Positions 35,202 through 46,867 of a DNA stretch of 64,000 nt are shown in pieces. The notes beneath the pieces are model-generated. The model had not been told where the DNA came from. It worked only from the letters and a program-made list of their open reading frames with translations, and searched no databases. Position numbers and translations under genes: made by a program. Every line of letters starts with the position of its first letter. Within the stretch, counting starts at the first letter, position 1. The stretch is from Daldinia sp. FL1419 (lineage: Eukaryota; Ascomycota; Sordariomycetes; Xylariales; Hypoxylaceae). The stretch covers positions 105,558 to 169,557 of the forward strand of contig MU623421.1 of the NCBI GenBank assembly GCA_025201765.1, written 5' to 3'.

Positions 35202-38200
35202 ATGTCGCTACAAACCTACGTCCTCGAAAATGACGAATGGGTTTCCCGTACGGTATCTGCCGATGAGCTTATGAGGGAGAACAGTACTCTTCATCGCAAG
35301 ACGGCAAGACCGTCTTTCTCAAAACCACCAACCTGCGGTCTGCTTACAAGAACGGTTGTCGAGAGCCCTGTTATAAGATGGGTACTACCTGTACAGCTTC
35401 GGTCAGCACGGTATAATGACGTCGCCTTAATTGGTGTAAGCTATTCCTCTTCCCTCTCCTATTATCTATTACACAGGGCGCCATTAAGCTGCTCGCGATC
35501 AATTCCGGGTTTTACAAAAGCTTCTGCTAGCTCTTTTATACCAATATGGAATCCCCAAAAGAACTTAGGGAGAAGGGTCCCATGTCTTTCCTCTTGATAA
35601 GTAGCATCATCTACTTATCCACTGCGTCTAGCCTAGCTTTATTTCGTCCTTGTCCTTGTCCTCCCGTTCTAACTTTATACCAGGACCACTGCGTTCAAAT
35701 ATGCGAACTTGGTCGCGATAGACAGCTCCATGACGTCGTCAAAAAGAAAGATTTCGGCTCTAGGATACGGAACGCTGTAGTTATGGGCTCGCCTCAGTAT
35801 TTGCGCAAGGCTGGCGAGGGAAACGAGGATAGTACGCATATCAAGACTGAAGATGGCAATCCAGATATGGTGGATATGGGAACCACGCTTCCTGGCTTCC
35901 GAGATGTGAACACCAAGCTCCCTCCTCAAATACTGGTCCTGGTGCTTGAGCGAGGCGATTTGGTGTTTTTGTTCTTGCAACAGGGGCCTGATAATAGCTG
36001 GGTCTTCTTTACGTCCACTCAAAGGATTCCCGCGCAGCGTCTCGTTTGCCCCGGATTTCATATGGCCATCGACCCTTCCTCCAATTTTTTGGTTGTTGCA
36101 TGCTCCGATAGCCTCTTCATCATGTTCCAGCTTCACTCGATGGAAGAACTACAAAACCAATACTTATCGAAACGACCTTTTGAGCCCGTCAAGAAAAAGG
36201 CGGCTCGGTCAGTCAGAGGCATTATCCACAAGATTGAATTTCTCCACCCAACTCACGGGAATGAAATACAAGTCATCATGATGATCATCTTGGTTCAGCC
36301 TGATATTTCCAGGCTAGTAATATATGAATGGGATAGCAGTACTGATATGCTTGAAGGATTTATGGACGAACAGTTTGGTTACCGTCTTGATAACGATTAT
36401 CGCATGCCTCTACTAGTAGTGCCCTTGAAAGTGCGCAATGCATTTTTAGTCATTACTGAACGAATCACGGCAGCTTGCTCAAATATACTGGGTGGTTCCC
36501 CTGTATTTGTTCAATTCGGACTGGAAAATGGGGCGGATACTTCATTACATCATGGCACCCGTGAACCGCTATGGACAGCATGGACTAGACCTATACGACA
36601 TCCTCCATACCATGATAGCAAGGATGTAATCTACCTGGCAAGAGAAGACGGTTTCATCAATTTTCTCGAATGCGGAGACGAGTTTGAAATTGAAACCAGT
36701 GTTAGCATGGGATCTGTGGACTGCAATATTGACACGGCATTTGCCTCTCTGTTTCATCCCTTTGGAGATATTCTAGTCACTGGTGGGGACTCTGGTCCTG
36801 GTGCAGTCTGGAATGTGAGTTACTCTTTTCTTAGTATGATTACGACCAATCTCCTTAGCTAACCTTATTACCGTATATAGGTCCAAGCAAGACAATCTCC
36901 CCAGAGAATTGGTTCAATTCCAAATTGGTCTCCTGTAGTAGATTTTACAATGGCTGGCTCGTCAAGAGTAGCCATTGAAGAGACCGGCGAAGACCCCAAT
37001 TCTTTATCTCTGGATAGCAATGGAGATATAATTCCTCCACAACAAGAAAAGATTTTCGCCTGCAGTGGTAGAGGCATGAGTGGCGCTATTACAGAATTTA
37101 GATACGGAGTGCAAGCCAGAATTGGTTTGGATCTCACGTACCCTTCCAATATCAGACAGTGTTGGGCTATCTCCGACTTGAATGGCATGGCAGAAGATGG
37201 TTTCTTCCTTATTTTGGCCCTTCCTAATGAGACTGCTGTTCTACATTTAACCCGAGATCTCGCCGAGGCTTCAGAAAAGGATCACGAGGCCATCCCGTAT
37301 GATCTTTCTTCTCCAACGTTAGCCGTTCGCGAAGCTGATGGCGGAGTGGTACAAATCACGACAAACTACGTTACAATTGCTACCCCAACGGGCTGGTAAG
37401 TCTTCCTCTCTGTCAGTACTAGAAAATATGCAATGATAATTGTTAACGAGATTTAATCTGTAGTTCTCAAAGTCTGATCAGCGACGCGATAGGGGATCAC
37501 ACTGCTAATGTTGCGTATGCAGCAGTAAGTGCTAATGTGCTAGCCTTAGCAGTTTATTCTGGATCAAAATTTAGGATTGCATTGCTTAGTATCGTCGGCA
37601 TTAAAGTGACCTTACGGAAAGTGTTTGACATCGAAGGCGAGGTCACTTGTCTTACGGTGGAAGAGCTTGCAGAAAACCTTGTAGTCTTGGCCGGTATTCG
37701 GCAAGGGGAGGATTCGATTCTTGCAGCCTATCCAGCCGAAATAGACAAACAAATTTCGGTGGCTCCAATCCTACTGAAATTGCGCCCTGGTAAGTTGTAT
37801 CTGAGATACTCGAGCAAGCACAGTGCTAATTTGTGCAAAGCTATAACCAACCTGGTCCCTGGCCCAAGTACAATAGATACTACAAGTCGCGGTTTATTCG
37901 GGGCTTTGACGAGTATAGTATATCTTGGTGAACGCTCTGGCAAGACGGTCATCGTGGCTGGGACTAGAGATGGAGATGTGCTTACCATTCGATTCAGTCA
38001 ATCACAACCAGAAGACCTCGTGATATATCGGAACGGGCTCGGCGTATCACCTTCTCACGTTTATTCTGGTAGCGTCGTTGGTGACTCTAGTTCAGTTTTG
38101 GTATGCACTGATGCTGAGCTTGCAATAATGACGAACTATGTGATAGACCGACAAGGGGGCCACTTTGAGGAAATCAACCGCGTTTGGCCAACTGATGGCG

Positions 38201-39663
38201 ATAGACCTTCCATGCATCCCCCGCCTATTGACTCCGTAGCGTCACTATTCGAGCAGCTTCCAGAATATGGCAAATCAACGATGGTGATGATTGCTGGCCC
38301 ACGAATAATGATCACTGAATTACAATCCCGCCCGAAACTCGTCCCGCGATATTTCCCCGTCCATGGGACGCCGATCAAAGTTCTCTACTCTAGAAGACTA
38401 GATGCACTTGTTACTGTCGTTTCGAAAGACGGGCTACCTTCATTGCACTTCCTCGATCCCGCGACAGGGCACGATTTATCACGACCTCTCGAAAGAGAAA
38501 AGTTGAATGAGGGTTATAGCTACTATGGGGCGGATTATATTACGGGTCTTGGGAATCCGGATACCAGAGCCACTGCTCTTACGACGTGGTCTTATAGAGC
38601 TGGAAATATCAAGTGGGATTGGATTGTTCTTGCGCTGCGTAGGAGAGACAATGAAGGCGTCCTACTAATTATCTCGGCCGATCGTGACGATATACCGACT
38701 CGATCCGACGTACCACGGCGAATACGGTTCTGGACCAAATTCGACCGAAAGATTCGAGACGGGCCTATATGGTCGGTTGCTACGGATGAGCATGGCGTAT
38801 TTCTATGTGTTGGAAACTGCATCCAATACCACGTAATTGAAAATAACAAGTTCAGGGTGGTTAGGCAATACGAACTTCCGTCGCCAGCCTCGTGGATGCA
38901 GGTAGTGAGTGGACGACTACATGCGCTTACTCATAAGCACTCACTCGTAATTCTCGATTATCAGACTGCGCCGTCTACTGGCAACGGTCAGATGACTCGA
39001 CTGCACACAGACGATATGTGTCGGCATGGACTGCACTCTATTGAAATACGCACACCTTTAAGCCCCATAACGATGTTATCTGACCCAATGTGTGGGGTTC
39101 ATGGTCTATGGATTCCCTCCGAGAACGAACGGTCCTTAAGTTTGGTATTCCAGGCGGAGCTTCAAGGCTCTGTGCGTAGGTTTGGTCAAGGGTATACGAG
39201 GGTTTCGTGGAACTCGTCTAAACGGAAAGCGCGCTATGGCTGCCTTCAGAGCGGCCCTTCTGGATCAGACATTATAGGCCTTACTATTGATGGCTCACTT
39301 CAGCATTTTGCGCTCTTGAGTGAAGATGCTTGGCGGTTCCTTAGATTTATCCAAAACTTGGCCATGGCATCTCCGACGATTTGCCCGCATGTCTCTTTGG
39401 ACTCTGCCACAGATGGTCCTGATCCAGAGCCCAAAGCTAACCCGAAGTTGAATATGCAGGTAGATGGAGACATCTTGCAGAGGTGCATTGAAAAGCGTGC
39501 ATTGGAGGGGCTCGTATCGGGGCATATGCAACGATTCAGAGAACTTCTTGAGCCCCTGGATGAAGACAAGTATCTATCAGAGTATCAACGGGAGTCCTAC
39601 AACGATACAGCATACGAACTAGGTTATAGCATCTTGAAGTATTACCTTTCACCCGTGCTTTAA
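35202..39663 (+). CDS. Large DDB1/CPSF-A/Mms1-like beta-propeller protein
   Basis: Four exons, 35202-35435, 35684-36814, 36881-37395 and 37464-39663, join in frame to 1359 residues; introns are 248, 66 and 68 nt. Start ATG 35202 is preferred over the in-frame one at 35190 by context. The N-terminal half reads like the Mms1/CPSF-A N-terminal propeller region (VVESPVIRWVLPVQL, DHCVQICELGRDRQLHDVV, IRNAVVMGSP, FHMAIDPSSNFLVVACSD), followed by a long series of beta-rich repeats. No zinc finger, kinase or membrane segment is seen. Relatives include DDB1, CPSF160/Cft1, Rse1 and yeast Mms1, scaffolds for ubiquitin ligases, RNA 3' processing or splicing. It is not an obvious orthologue of DDB1, Cft1 or Rse1, so the role stays open: a ubiquitin-ligase adaptor of Mms1 type is the most likely guess. 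Confidence 0.75.
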
Positions 39664-40100
39664 TCTTAATCTGAATGAGATTACGGTACGAGTTCTCGGC
39701 TCTAAAATATACCAAATCAAATACGTTACCTACGAAATGGGCTGGCATTGGTGAAAAACAATACTCTCTAGGCAAGCGGTTGGCTATTCCGCAGAAAAGG
39801 GATGATTAAGGTAGATGTCAGATTTTCAACACCCGCAGTGCGCCTTTTTGTTCCTACCTAGTTAAGATTTGGGTTTATGACGAGAGGAAAGACAAATTTA
39901 CTAGGGCGGACTACATTTCCTCTGGAGAATCAAATGAAAAACAACTTAAGAGAGTTTTAAATTCAAGACCGTCCGTATCACCACTGAGATGGGAAAAACT
40001 CAGTGTAATAAATTTCTTGTCAAGGGAGAGTGTAGACTCTTTGACGTTAGGATGTGTTGAAAAGAAACTTCTTTTCTTTAAATTATCAATTATTGAAGGA
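39664..40100. other. Intergenic region before the retrotransposon
   Basis: About 440 bp of unremarkable DNA between the stop of the DDB1-like gene and the target duplication of the Copia element. It should contain the gene's terminator. Confidence 0.5.
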
Positions 40101-40105
40101 ATTAT
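40101..40105. repeat. Target-site duplication, left copy (ATTAT)
   Basis: Five bases ATTAT directly before the left LTR match the five bases directly after the right LTR (46087-46091), as expected for integrase-made insertions. Confidence 0.6.
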
Positions 40106-40269
40106 TGGATTGCGATACGTTGTTGTATTTGGTAAGTAAGTAGAGTTATCTAAGAATTAAGAAATTTGTGGGTTAGTTTACTCTAAGTGGGGACCTGGGT
40201 TTAGCCCTGGTACGTACTCTAATTATATAATAAGTCAAATAGGTGCTATAAAGTTCCTTTTTATTAATA
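40106..40269 (-). repeat. Copia LTR, left copy (3' LTR of the element)
   Basis: 164 bp, aligning without gaps to 45923-46086. About 28 mismatches by hand count, every one a transition. The left copy lost the CCAACA end (now TTAATA) through C-to-T changes but keeps the TGGATT start. A central 46 bp (40180-40225) differs at one base only. Confidence 0.85.
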
Positions 40270-41124
40270 TGTTTTTATGGAAATATTATATTAAAGTTAT
40301 CATTAGTCTTCCAGTTTTAATAATTTTATAAACTTATAATGTTCATCTTTTTTAAATGGTTTTGTAAAGCTATTTATAAGGTTTTCTTTTTTTGATATAT
40401 ATTTTAACGTGATGTTATTATTATTTACTTTTTGTCTGGTATAGTGGTATTTTTTTTGAATGTGTTTTTTTTGGCGGTTTATTGTTGATTCTTTAGCCTA
40501 AGTTATTGTTACTGTATTATTGCACAGTATTATGATAAGTTTTGGCGGTATAAGTCTTAATTTTTTGAGAAAGTTCTGTATCCACGCAGTGTCAGCTGTT
40601 GTATTGTCTAGGGTAATATATTCGACCTTGTTGGAGTTTCTTATTATAATAGGTTGAAACTTAATGTGTTAGAGTATTGGTGATTTGGTTATGAAGAATA
40701 TGTATTTTGTAGTTAATTTTTTTGTAATAGGATTAGAGGTGTAATTTGTATTTATAGTGTTGTGTAACCCTAATAAGTTATATGTGTAGTGTGGATGATC
40801 ATTATTTAGCTTATGATAGTGTATGTTTTGTTTTATTATGTTTTTTAAATATTTTATTATTTATTTGATGTTAATTAAATGGGTTTTTATAGGATTATAT
40901 ATGAAATAAGCTTATGTAGATATTATAAAGTTAATATTAGGCCTTATGATATATGTTGGAAAATTTGCTTTTCCAATAAGGGAGGTGTATTTAAAGATTT
41001 TATTTGTATTAGTAACATCTTTTAAATCACATGCCTAAATAGCTTTTTTTCCTCTAAAATTAAATAATATTAATATCATTTTCTTTTCTTCTAATCTAAT
41101 ATTCTTTAATGCTTTCATAATATA

Positions 41125-41388
41125 TTATTTTTGATTAAGGTGGATATCTCCTATAAGAAAAAAATGTATGATTTTGATTCCAAAGAACCAGTCTATAGTT
41201 CTTAAATCTATAACAAGTACATCTTCCTTAATACTTATTACCAATGCCAAAAGACATTTAACATTCAATCTATAAAATAAAAAGTCATCTATATACAAAA
41301 CTATCACATCTCCTATATCCTTATTCATATATATCACATCATCTAATATTAATGACATATATTTTCTCTTAATTAATAATATATACAC
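41125..41388 (-). pseudogene. Copia reverse-transcriptase relic
   Basis: The only recognisable coding remnant in the element: an 87-codon open stretch with VIVLYIDDFLF (catalytic YIDD at 41284-41295), then a spaced IDWFFGIKI and HLNQK, the order seen after the catalytic box in Copia reverse transcriptases. Surrounding sequence is interrupted by stops in all frames. No active protein can be made from it. Confidence 0.75.
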
Positions 41389-44094
41389 ACATCTCTACCA
41401 TACCGCACCAACTTATTTCAAACCATATAAGAAATTTATAAACTCAATAATCTTATTAAATATATATTTATATTTATCCACTTTATCTAAAAACACTTTA
41501 AAATACTCTTTCAAAAATAAAAAAAACTTTATAAAAATATCCTCTACCAGATCACCATTCAGATATACAGCTATAAAATTAATTTAAATAACATACCAAC
41601 TATTAAAAATTACAAATATCATCAACATTTACTATGATATCGCATAAGTGGTTATAACAATTATTTTATTATAATCAATATCTTTTCACTATATAAATCC
41701 TTATACACAAATATGTACCTTATATTTATCTAATAGGTCTATTAATAAGAATTTCTTCTTTAATACTTACTTACTATCTATCAAATGCTTATAAGCAGTA
41801 TTTTGCGGTTTTCTGAAGTTGAACGTTCTGCATTCAAAATTTTTTTAAATTTTTTTAAAGATTGTTTTAAATCACAAATCCTAATTATTATTAACCATAA
41901 TTTCTTTAATTATTAGGTTGTTTTTATTAATTTAAAATATCTTATTTTATATAATTATACCAATAAAATACTTTTATATAAAGTTATTTTTTTCAACTTA
42001 TCTAAACTCTTTAAGAAATGCTTTAGTATAGATAAAAACATTTGTAGTACCCTCTTAAACAATATTTAAATATGATAATAAAAAATTATTAAATGTACCC
42101 TTTTGGCTTATGGTAATTGTAAAAATATCATTAGTTTTGTTTGGAGTTTAATAAATGTATAAATCCGGAATGATTTTTTTGGGTTGGTTTCTTTTCTTCT
42201 TAATTTGGTTTATTTTTTTATCAATAATATCTTTATTTATAACATTATTATCAATGTTTCGTACATTGATTTTAGGAGCTTTGGTTATTTTTTTGTGATG
42301 GAGACGTTTTTGTATATGTTTAAAAAATAATTTGATGATGTTTCTTGGGTTTGGAGTGCCATTGTTGTTTCCAAAATGTTTATGGAAGATGATGTGTGGT
42401 ATTATTAAGAATTTGCCTTTTTTTAGGAGTTATATAATATAATTGCGTTCTCTATGATAACCTAAGAAAATAGTTTTTGTATTGTGTGTTTTGAGTTTCT
42501 TAGCTGTTATAGCCCTATTATTTGGATTGATTAGGGTGAAGTAATGGCTTCTGAGGATTTTTAAGTGTATGTTATTTGGTTTGTAGTTTTTTTTAGGTTT
42601 TAAATAGTTTTTGTATTGTTTAAATAGTGTGATGCCTTTACGAATAGATATTCTGATTTTGTTAATAATATATATAATTGTTTTTAAAATGGAATTTTAG
42701 AAATAGGTAGGTATTTTCATTTTAATATGTATAATTTGTGTTTTATTTTATAAAAAATGTATATCTTTTTTTGTTATATTATTTTGGTATTAATTGTGCG
42801 GTGTGGATAGAATTAATTTTATACTTTTTTTTTTATAGAAAGTTTTTAATTGGTTTATATTAAATTTTTGTTTATTATTAATTTGTAGGATTTTTATTTA
42901 ACGTTGTGAACTGTTGGTTTGGTTAGGGAGGGCTTAAAATGTCTTATATAGATATGTAAGGTATTTGGTGATGATTGTTACTATTTTATCCTTTATTTTA
43001 TGTACCACAAACTGACATTATGAGTTATTATTGTTAATTATTAATATGAAATATTTATTTCTTTTGATAGAGGTAGGTTATAAAAAACCTATATCATATC
43101 AGATTACTTCACCCGTGTAGTTCATTTATTCTCAAAGTTTTTTTAAAGGTATTTTTATTATTTTTGCTTAATTATAAGTAATATATGGTAGGTTTTTAAT
43201 TATTTTTTAATTTAGGTTAATGTTTATGGATTTGTTAATAATTTATTTCATTTTATTTATATTAAGGTAATATAATTAATAATACCAGAAAATTAATTTA
43301 TTTTTTATTTTGTTAATTAATCTTAATAATTTTAATAATTTAAAAAATTTAATTACCTTTTTTAATCCTTAGTTATCATTTCTTATATTTATTTTCAATA
43401 TGTATTCCTATTATTTCGATGGTGGTGTTATCACTAATTCTAACTTATTATATTATTAAAGGTAGAATTTTTACTTTTATATATTTAAAGTTATTAGGAT
43501 TATCCCATTAATGTTCTATATATATTAATTATCCATCCAACCACCTACTCTATATAAGAATTTTTTGGAGAAGATCTTGAAAGGAAAATCTTTAATGAGG
43601 AATATGTATTTTAATATCACCTTAATAGCGTTGCCATCTTTCTTATAAAATTTATAAATAATTATTCCTATTTATGTAATTAATATAAATCCTATTTTAA
43701 TATTTATAATATATTTTTTATTACTAATATTAATTATTATATTAAAGAAAAAATTATTTAGATTATTTATGATATATATATTAGCTTTTATATTAAGTAA
43801 CAACTTATATATTTTAGATAAGGAATAATAATATACTCTATAACCTCTTTTAATTATTATATTCTTTATTAAAATTATTATAAAATTTTATATATTATAT
43901 ATTAGATTAATCTTCAAATACTTTTTATCATACATCACAATTATTAATTTTAATATATTTTTATTAATTTTAATTATATAAACACCATTGCCTGAATTTA
44001 TATATTAATTTAATCCAGCAGGTGGTTATAAAGTTTAATTTACTTAGATTTGATTAATACTCTAAATAATATTCTAATTATTGATGTTTTTTTT

Positions 44095-44136
44095 GTAATC
44101 CTTCTTAAAATAACCATATTTATTGTACTTATAATA
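44095..44136 (-). pseudogene. Gag zinc-knuckle relic with all four ligands mutated to Tyr
   Basis: In the minus-strand frame the window reads YYKYNKYGYFKKDY. The spacing of tyrosines 1, 4, 9 and 14 is that of the C-x2-C-x4-H-x4-C nucleocapsid knuckle, and each Cys or His codon is one transition away from the Tyr codon present. Position relative to the 5' LTR and the reverse transcriptase fits the end of Copia Gag. The identification rests on spacing and flanking Lys/Asn/Gly/Phe residues only. Confidence 0.6.
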
Positions 44137-45922
44137 GAAAAAACCTTTCTCACTATCCCATATAGGTTTACTATTGAAAATTTTTAATTTTTTGGGGAAT
44201 TTTTTGCTTTATTTTTTTAGGTTTTTTTTTATGTTATAAATTAAATTAAAATTATAATTTTTCAAACCAATTTTAATTTTAAATTTATTAACAAAATTAT
44301 TAATTACTTTTATAATCATATAATTCTTTTAAAAATATATAATTTTATAAGTTATTTTAACCCATTCCTTAACTTTTTCTTTATAATTATTTAAAAATAT
44401 TATTATTTTTTATTTTAAGATAAGAGGTATATTGGCCTCCTATACACTATATATAGTTTATTACCACTTTAAACTATATTAGATAAGATTCTTTCCATTA
44501 TAATTCATTATAATGAGTACCAACCAGAATTTTTGTTATTAGGCCTTATTTATAAAGGTATAAATATAATTTAATAATTTTAAAACCTTTATATCTTTTT
44601 GTATATTAATGATTAAATTAAGTAGATTATATTTATATATTTTTATAATTACTTATATTATCCATAACTTATTTATTATAATTAATTTTATTCTTTTAAT
44701 ATAGTTAATTTCCTTAAATAATAATATAAATGTTTCTTTATACATTAGTTAATTTAATTGGCCTTTTAAATAATTATTTTTATTTAATAAAAAATTAAAC
44801 TTCTTCTATTTTAATATAATTTTTATATTAATTAACTTAGAAAACTATCATTTTAATTATAAATCTTTTTTTATTTTTTTATTTTTCTTTTTTTTTAAAG
44901 GTAATAAAATTAGGTTATTAGAAGTTAAGGCTTCATTATCTTCTAATTCTAAATTATTATTTAATGATTTATATCTATTTTTATTTAATTTATTTAACAA
45001 ATTTAATAAGTTTAATAATAAATCTAATAAATTAAAATTATTATTTATTATAATAAGGTTATTAAAAATAACTTTTTAAATCTATTTTTCCTTTTTTGAT
45101 TTTAATTTCTTTACTTTCTTAGGTTATTTTTTTGCTTTTTTTTCATGTAGTATTTCATTAAAAATTTAAAAAGGACTTTTTTATTTTATAAATATTATAA
45201 ATTTAATTACCATTTTATTAGTTTTTTTATTTATTGGGTAAGGTATTAATAGTAATTAATTAATTAAATCTAACTATTCTAATTTATATAATAATCAACA
45301 TTTATTGCTTTTATAGAAAAATTTTTTATCAATCTACTCCACCAATAGTAAAATTGGAGGTAACATAGGTGGATCATTTTTTAGAAAAGTGTTAAATATG
45401 TTACAAATTAATATTTACAGTTTTTTCATTCTTTTAAATTCTTTTTCAATTTTGGCCTAATAATTAACCATTTCATCTAAATTATTTTTCATTATATAAA
45501 ACATATTTCAAAATTTATATATAAAGGTTTTAATAAATTTACTATTATTATTTTATTAAGTTATATTAATATTAGAATTTGTTTCAATTTTCTCCACCAT
45601 TCTTTCATATCATTTAAATTTTAAATATAATTTAATTTATTTAATTATAAATTTATTTAATAACTTTTTTTATTCTTCCAAACTATCTTATAAATTAATA
45701 ATAATTATATTCTATTATTTTTCTAATTATATTATATATATTTATAATTTATTTAATATCCTTACAATTTTTATATTTTCAAATTCTTTTTAATCTACAT
45801 CAATTATTCCAACTCTATTAAAATCCAATCTTATATCAAATAATATTAAAAATATTATATAATAATTATTATAATTATTAAAATTCTTATTCTTAAATGA
45901 AATATTATTATAAAAGAATTAT

Positions 45923-46086
45923 TGGATTATGATATATTGTTATATTTAATAAGTAAATAGAATTATTTAAGAATTAAGAAATTTATAGGTTAATCCACTC
46001 TAAGTGGGGACCCGGGTTTAGCCCTGGTACGTACTCTAATTACATAATAAGCCAAGCAGGTGCTATAGAGCTCCTTCCTGCCAACA
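45923..46086 (-). repeat. Copia LTR, right copy (5' LTR of the element)
   Basis: 164 bp partner of 40106-40269. It keeps the CCAACA plus-strand end (TGTTGG on the element's own strand). The two copies have changed at different sites, so both were mutated after insertion. Confidence 0.85.
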
Positions 46087-46091
46087 ATTAT
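46087..46091. repeat. Target-site duplication, right copy (ATTAT)
   Basis: ATTAT directly follows the right LTR and matches 40101-40105. Confidence 0.6.
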
Positions 46092-46867
46092 CAATATAAA
46101 AACCGACATGCTCTCTCAATGAATAAAGGGAACATTAAAGAAAAGGGGGGCATCTCTGCTCTATCATTGTGTCTTATCGTTTCTTATCGATAACAAAAAA
46201 CCAACGCCTCGCTAAAACTTTCCATAAGGTGATATTGACCAATGTTGTGCAGGGTTTAATTCACAAAAATAAATTTGGTTCGTCCGAAGAAACAGCGCTC
46301 AGTTGCACCCGCAGCCCGCAGCCCACAGACTCTGCGTCATCATTACTTGGATCTGCCCAGGTGCCTAGTTTATTACCCCACTACAATACAAAGAAGGGAA
46401 TAACGGCCCTAACCCTTCTTACGTCCTTCTTCCTTTTGCTAATAGGAAACCACGTTATAGGAAAATAAAGATTTCCTCCTGCTTTGGTGATTTCATGTTT
46501 ATCGTGAAACGGCGGAACTTATTTATGGTTTGCCGCTAGTGATTAGGCTCCCCCAGGCGATTGCATTTTCCCGACTAGTTTTACTAGTTTGACACCCTTT
46601 TTTTTATAATTTTTATTTTTTATTTTTTATTTTTTTTTTTTTACTTCAAGGTCCTGCAGATTGGGAAAATCGCCCCTCGTGGTTTAGAAGCGGCGACCCC
46701 ACCATCTTTTTAATCCATCCCAATCTTATTTGAAGTGTACACATCCTCAATATCCTCACGCCCTCTCTCGTACAACTTTGCGGATTGAGACAAACATCGG
46801 ACATAGAATTTGTCTGAGACTTACAATCCCTTAGAATCTATATCTACCGACTCACGGGACCGCAAAT
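46092..46867. promoter_or_regulatory. eIF5B upstream region
   Basis: 776 bp from the retrotransposon to the eIF5B start. It holds long T tracts at about 46598-46642 (T-run/ATTTTTATTTTT units), a frequent feature of highly expressed fungal promoters, and a pyrimidine-rich leader. A 99-codon open frame at 46169-46468 lacks any domain and is not annotated as a gene. Confidence 0.45.

Larger units (their letters stand above)
40106..46086 (-). mobile_element. Ty1/Copia-class LTR retrotransposon, full-length but RIP-inactivated
   Basis: A 5.98-kb element bounded by two 164-bp direct repeats and a 5-bp ATTAT duplication. The interior is extremely AT-rich and has no long open frame. On the minus strand the order is: LTR (46086-45923), a Gag zinc-knuckle relic (44136-44095), then a reverse-transcriptase relic with YIDD (41295-41284), then LTR (40269-40106). 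Reverse transcriptase lying close to the 3' LTR, and the sequence around YIDD, are as in Copia rather than Gypsy elements. On its coding strand the 5' LTR starts TGTTGG and ends AATCCA, so TG...CA ends are kept. All LTR differences are C-to-T or G-to-A type, the signature of RIP. The element sits in the space between the DDB1-like gene and the eIF5B promoter. Confidence 0.88.

Noticed and set aside
40055..40105. Left LTR starting at TGTTGA (40055)
   Set aside because: The similarity to the right end breaks down with indels upstream of TGGATT, and no target duplication fits; the 164-bp boundaries give equal lengths and matching ATTAT.
46169..46468. 99-codon frame between the Copia LTR and eIF5B
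   Set aside because: It lacks a domain, starts inside DNA next to the element, and its hydrophobic end is made from a T-rich stretch.
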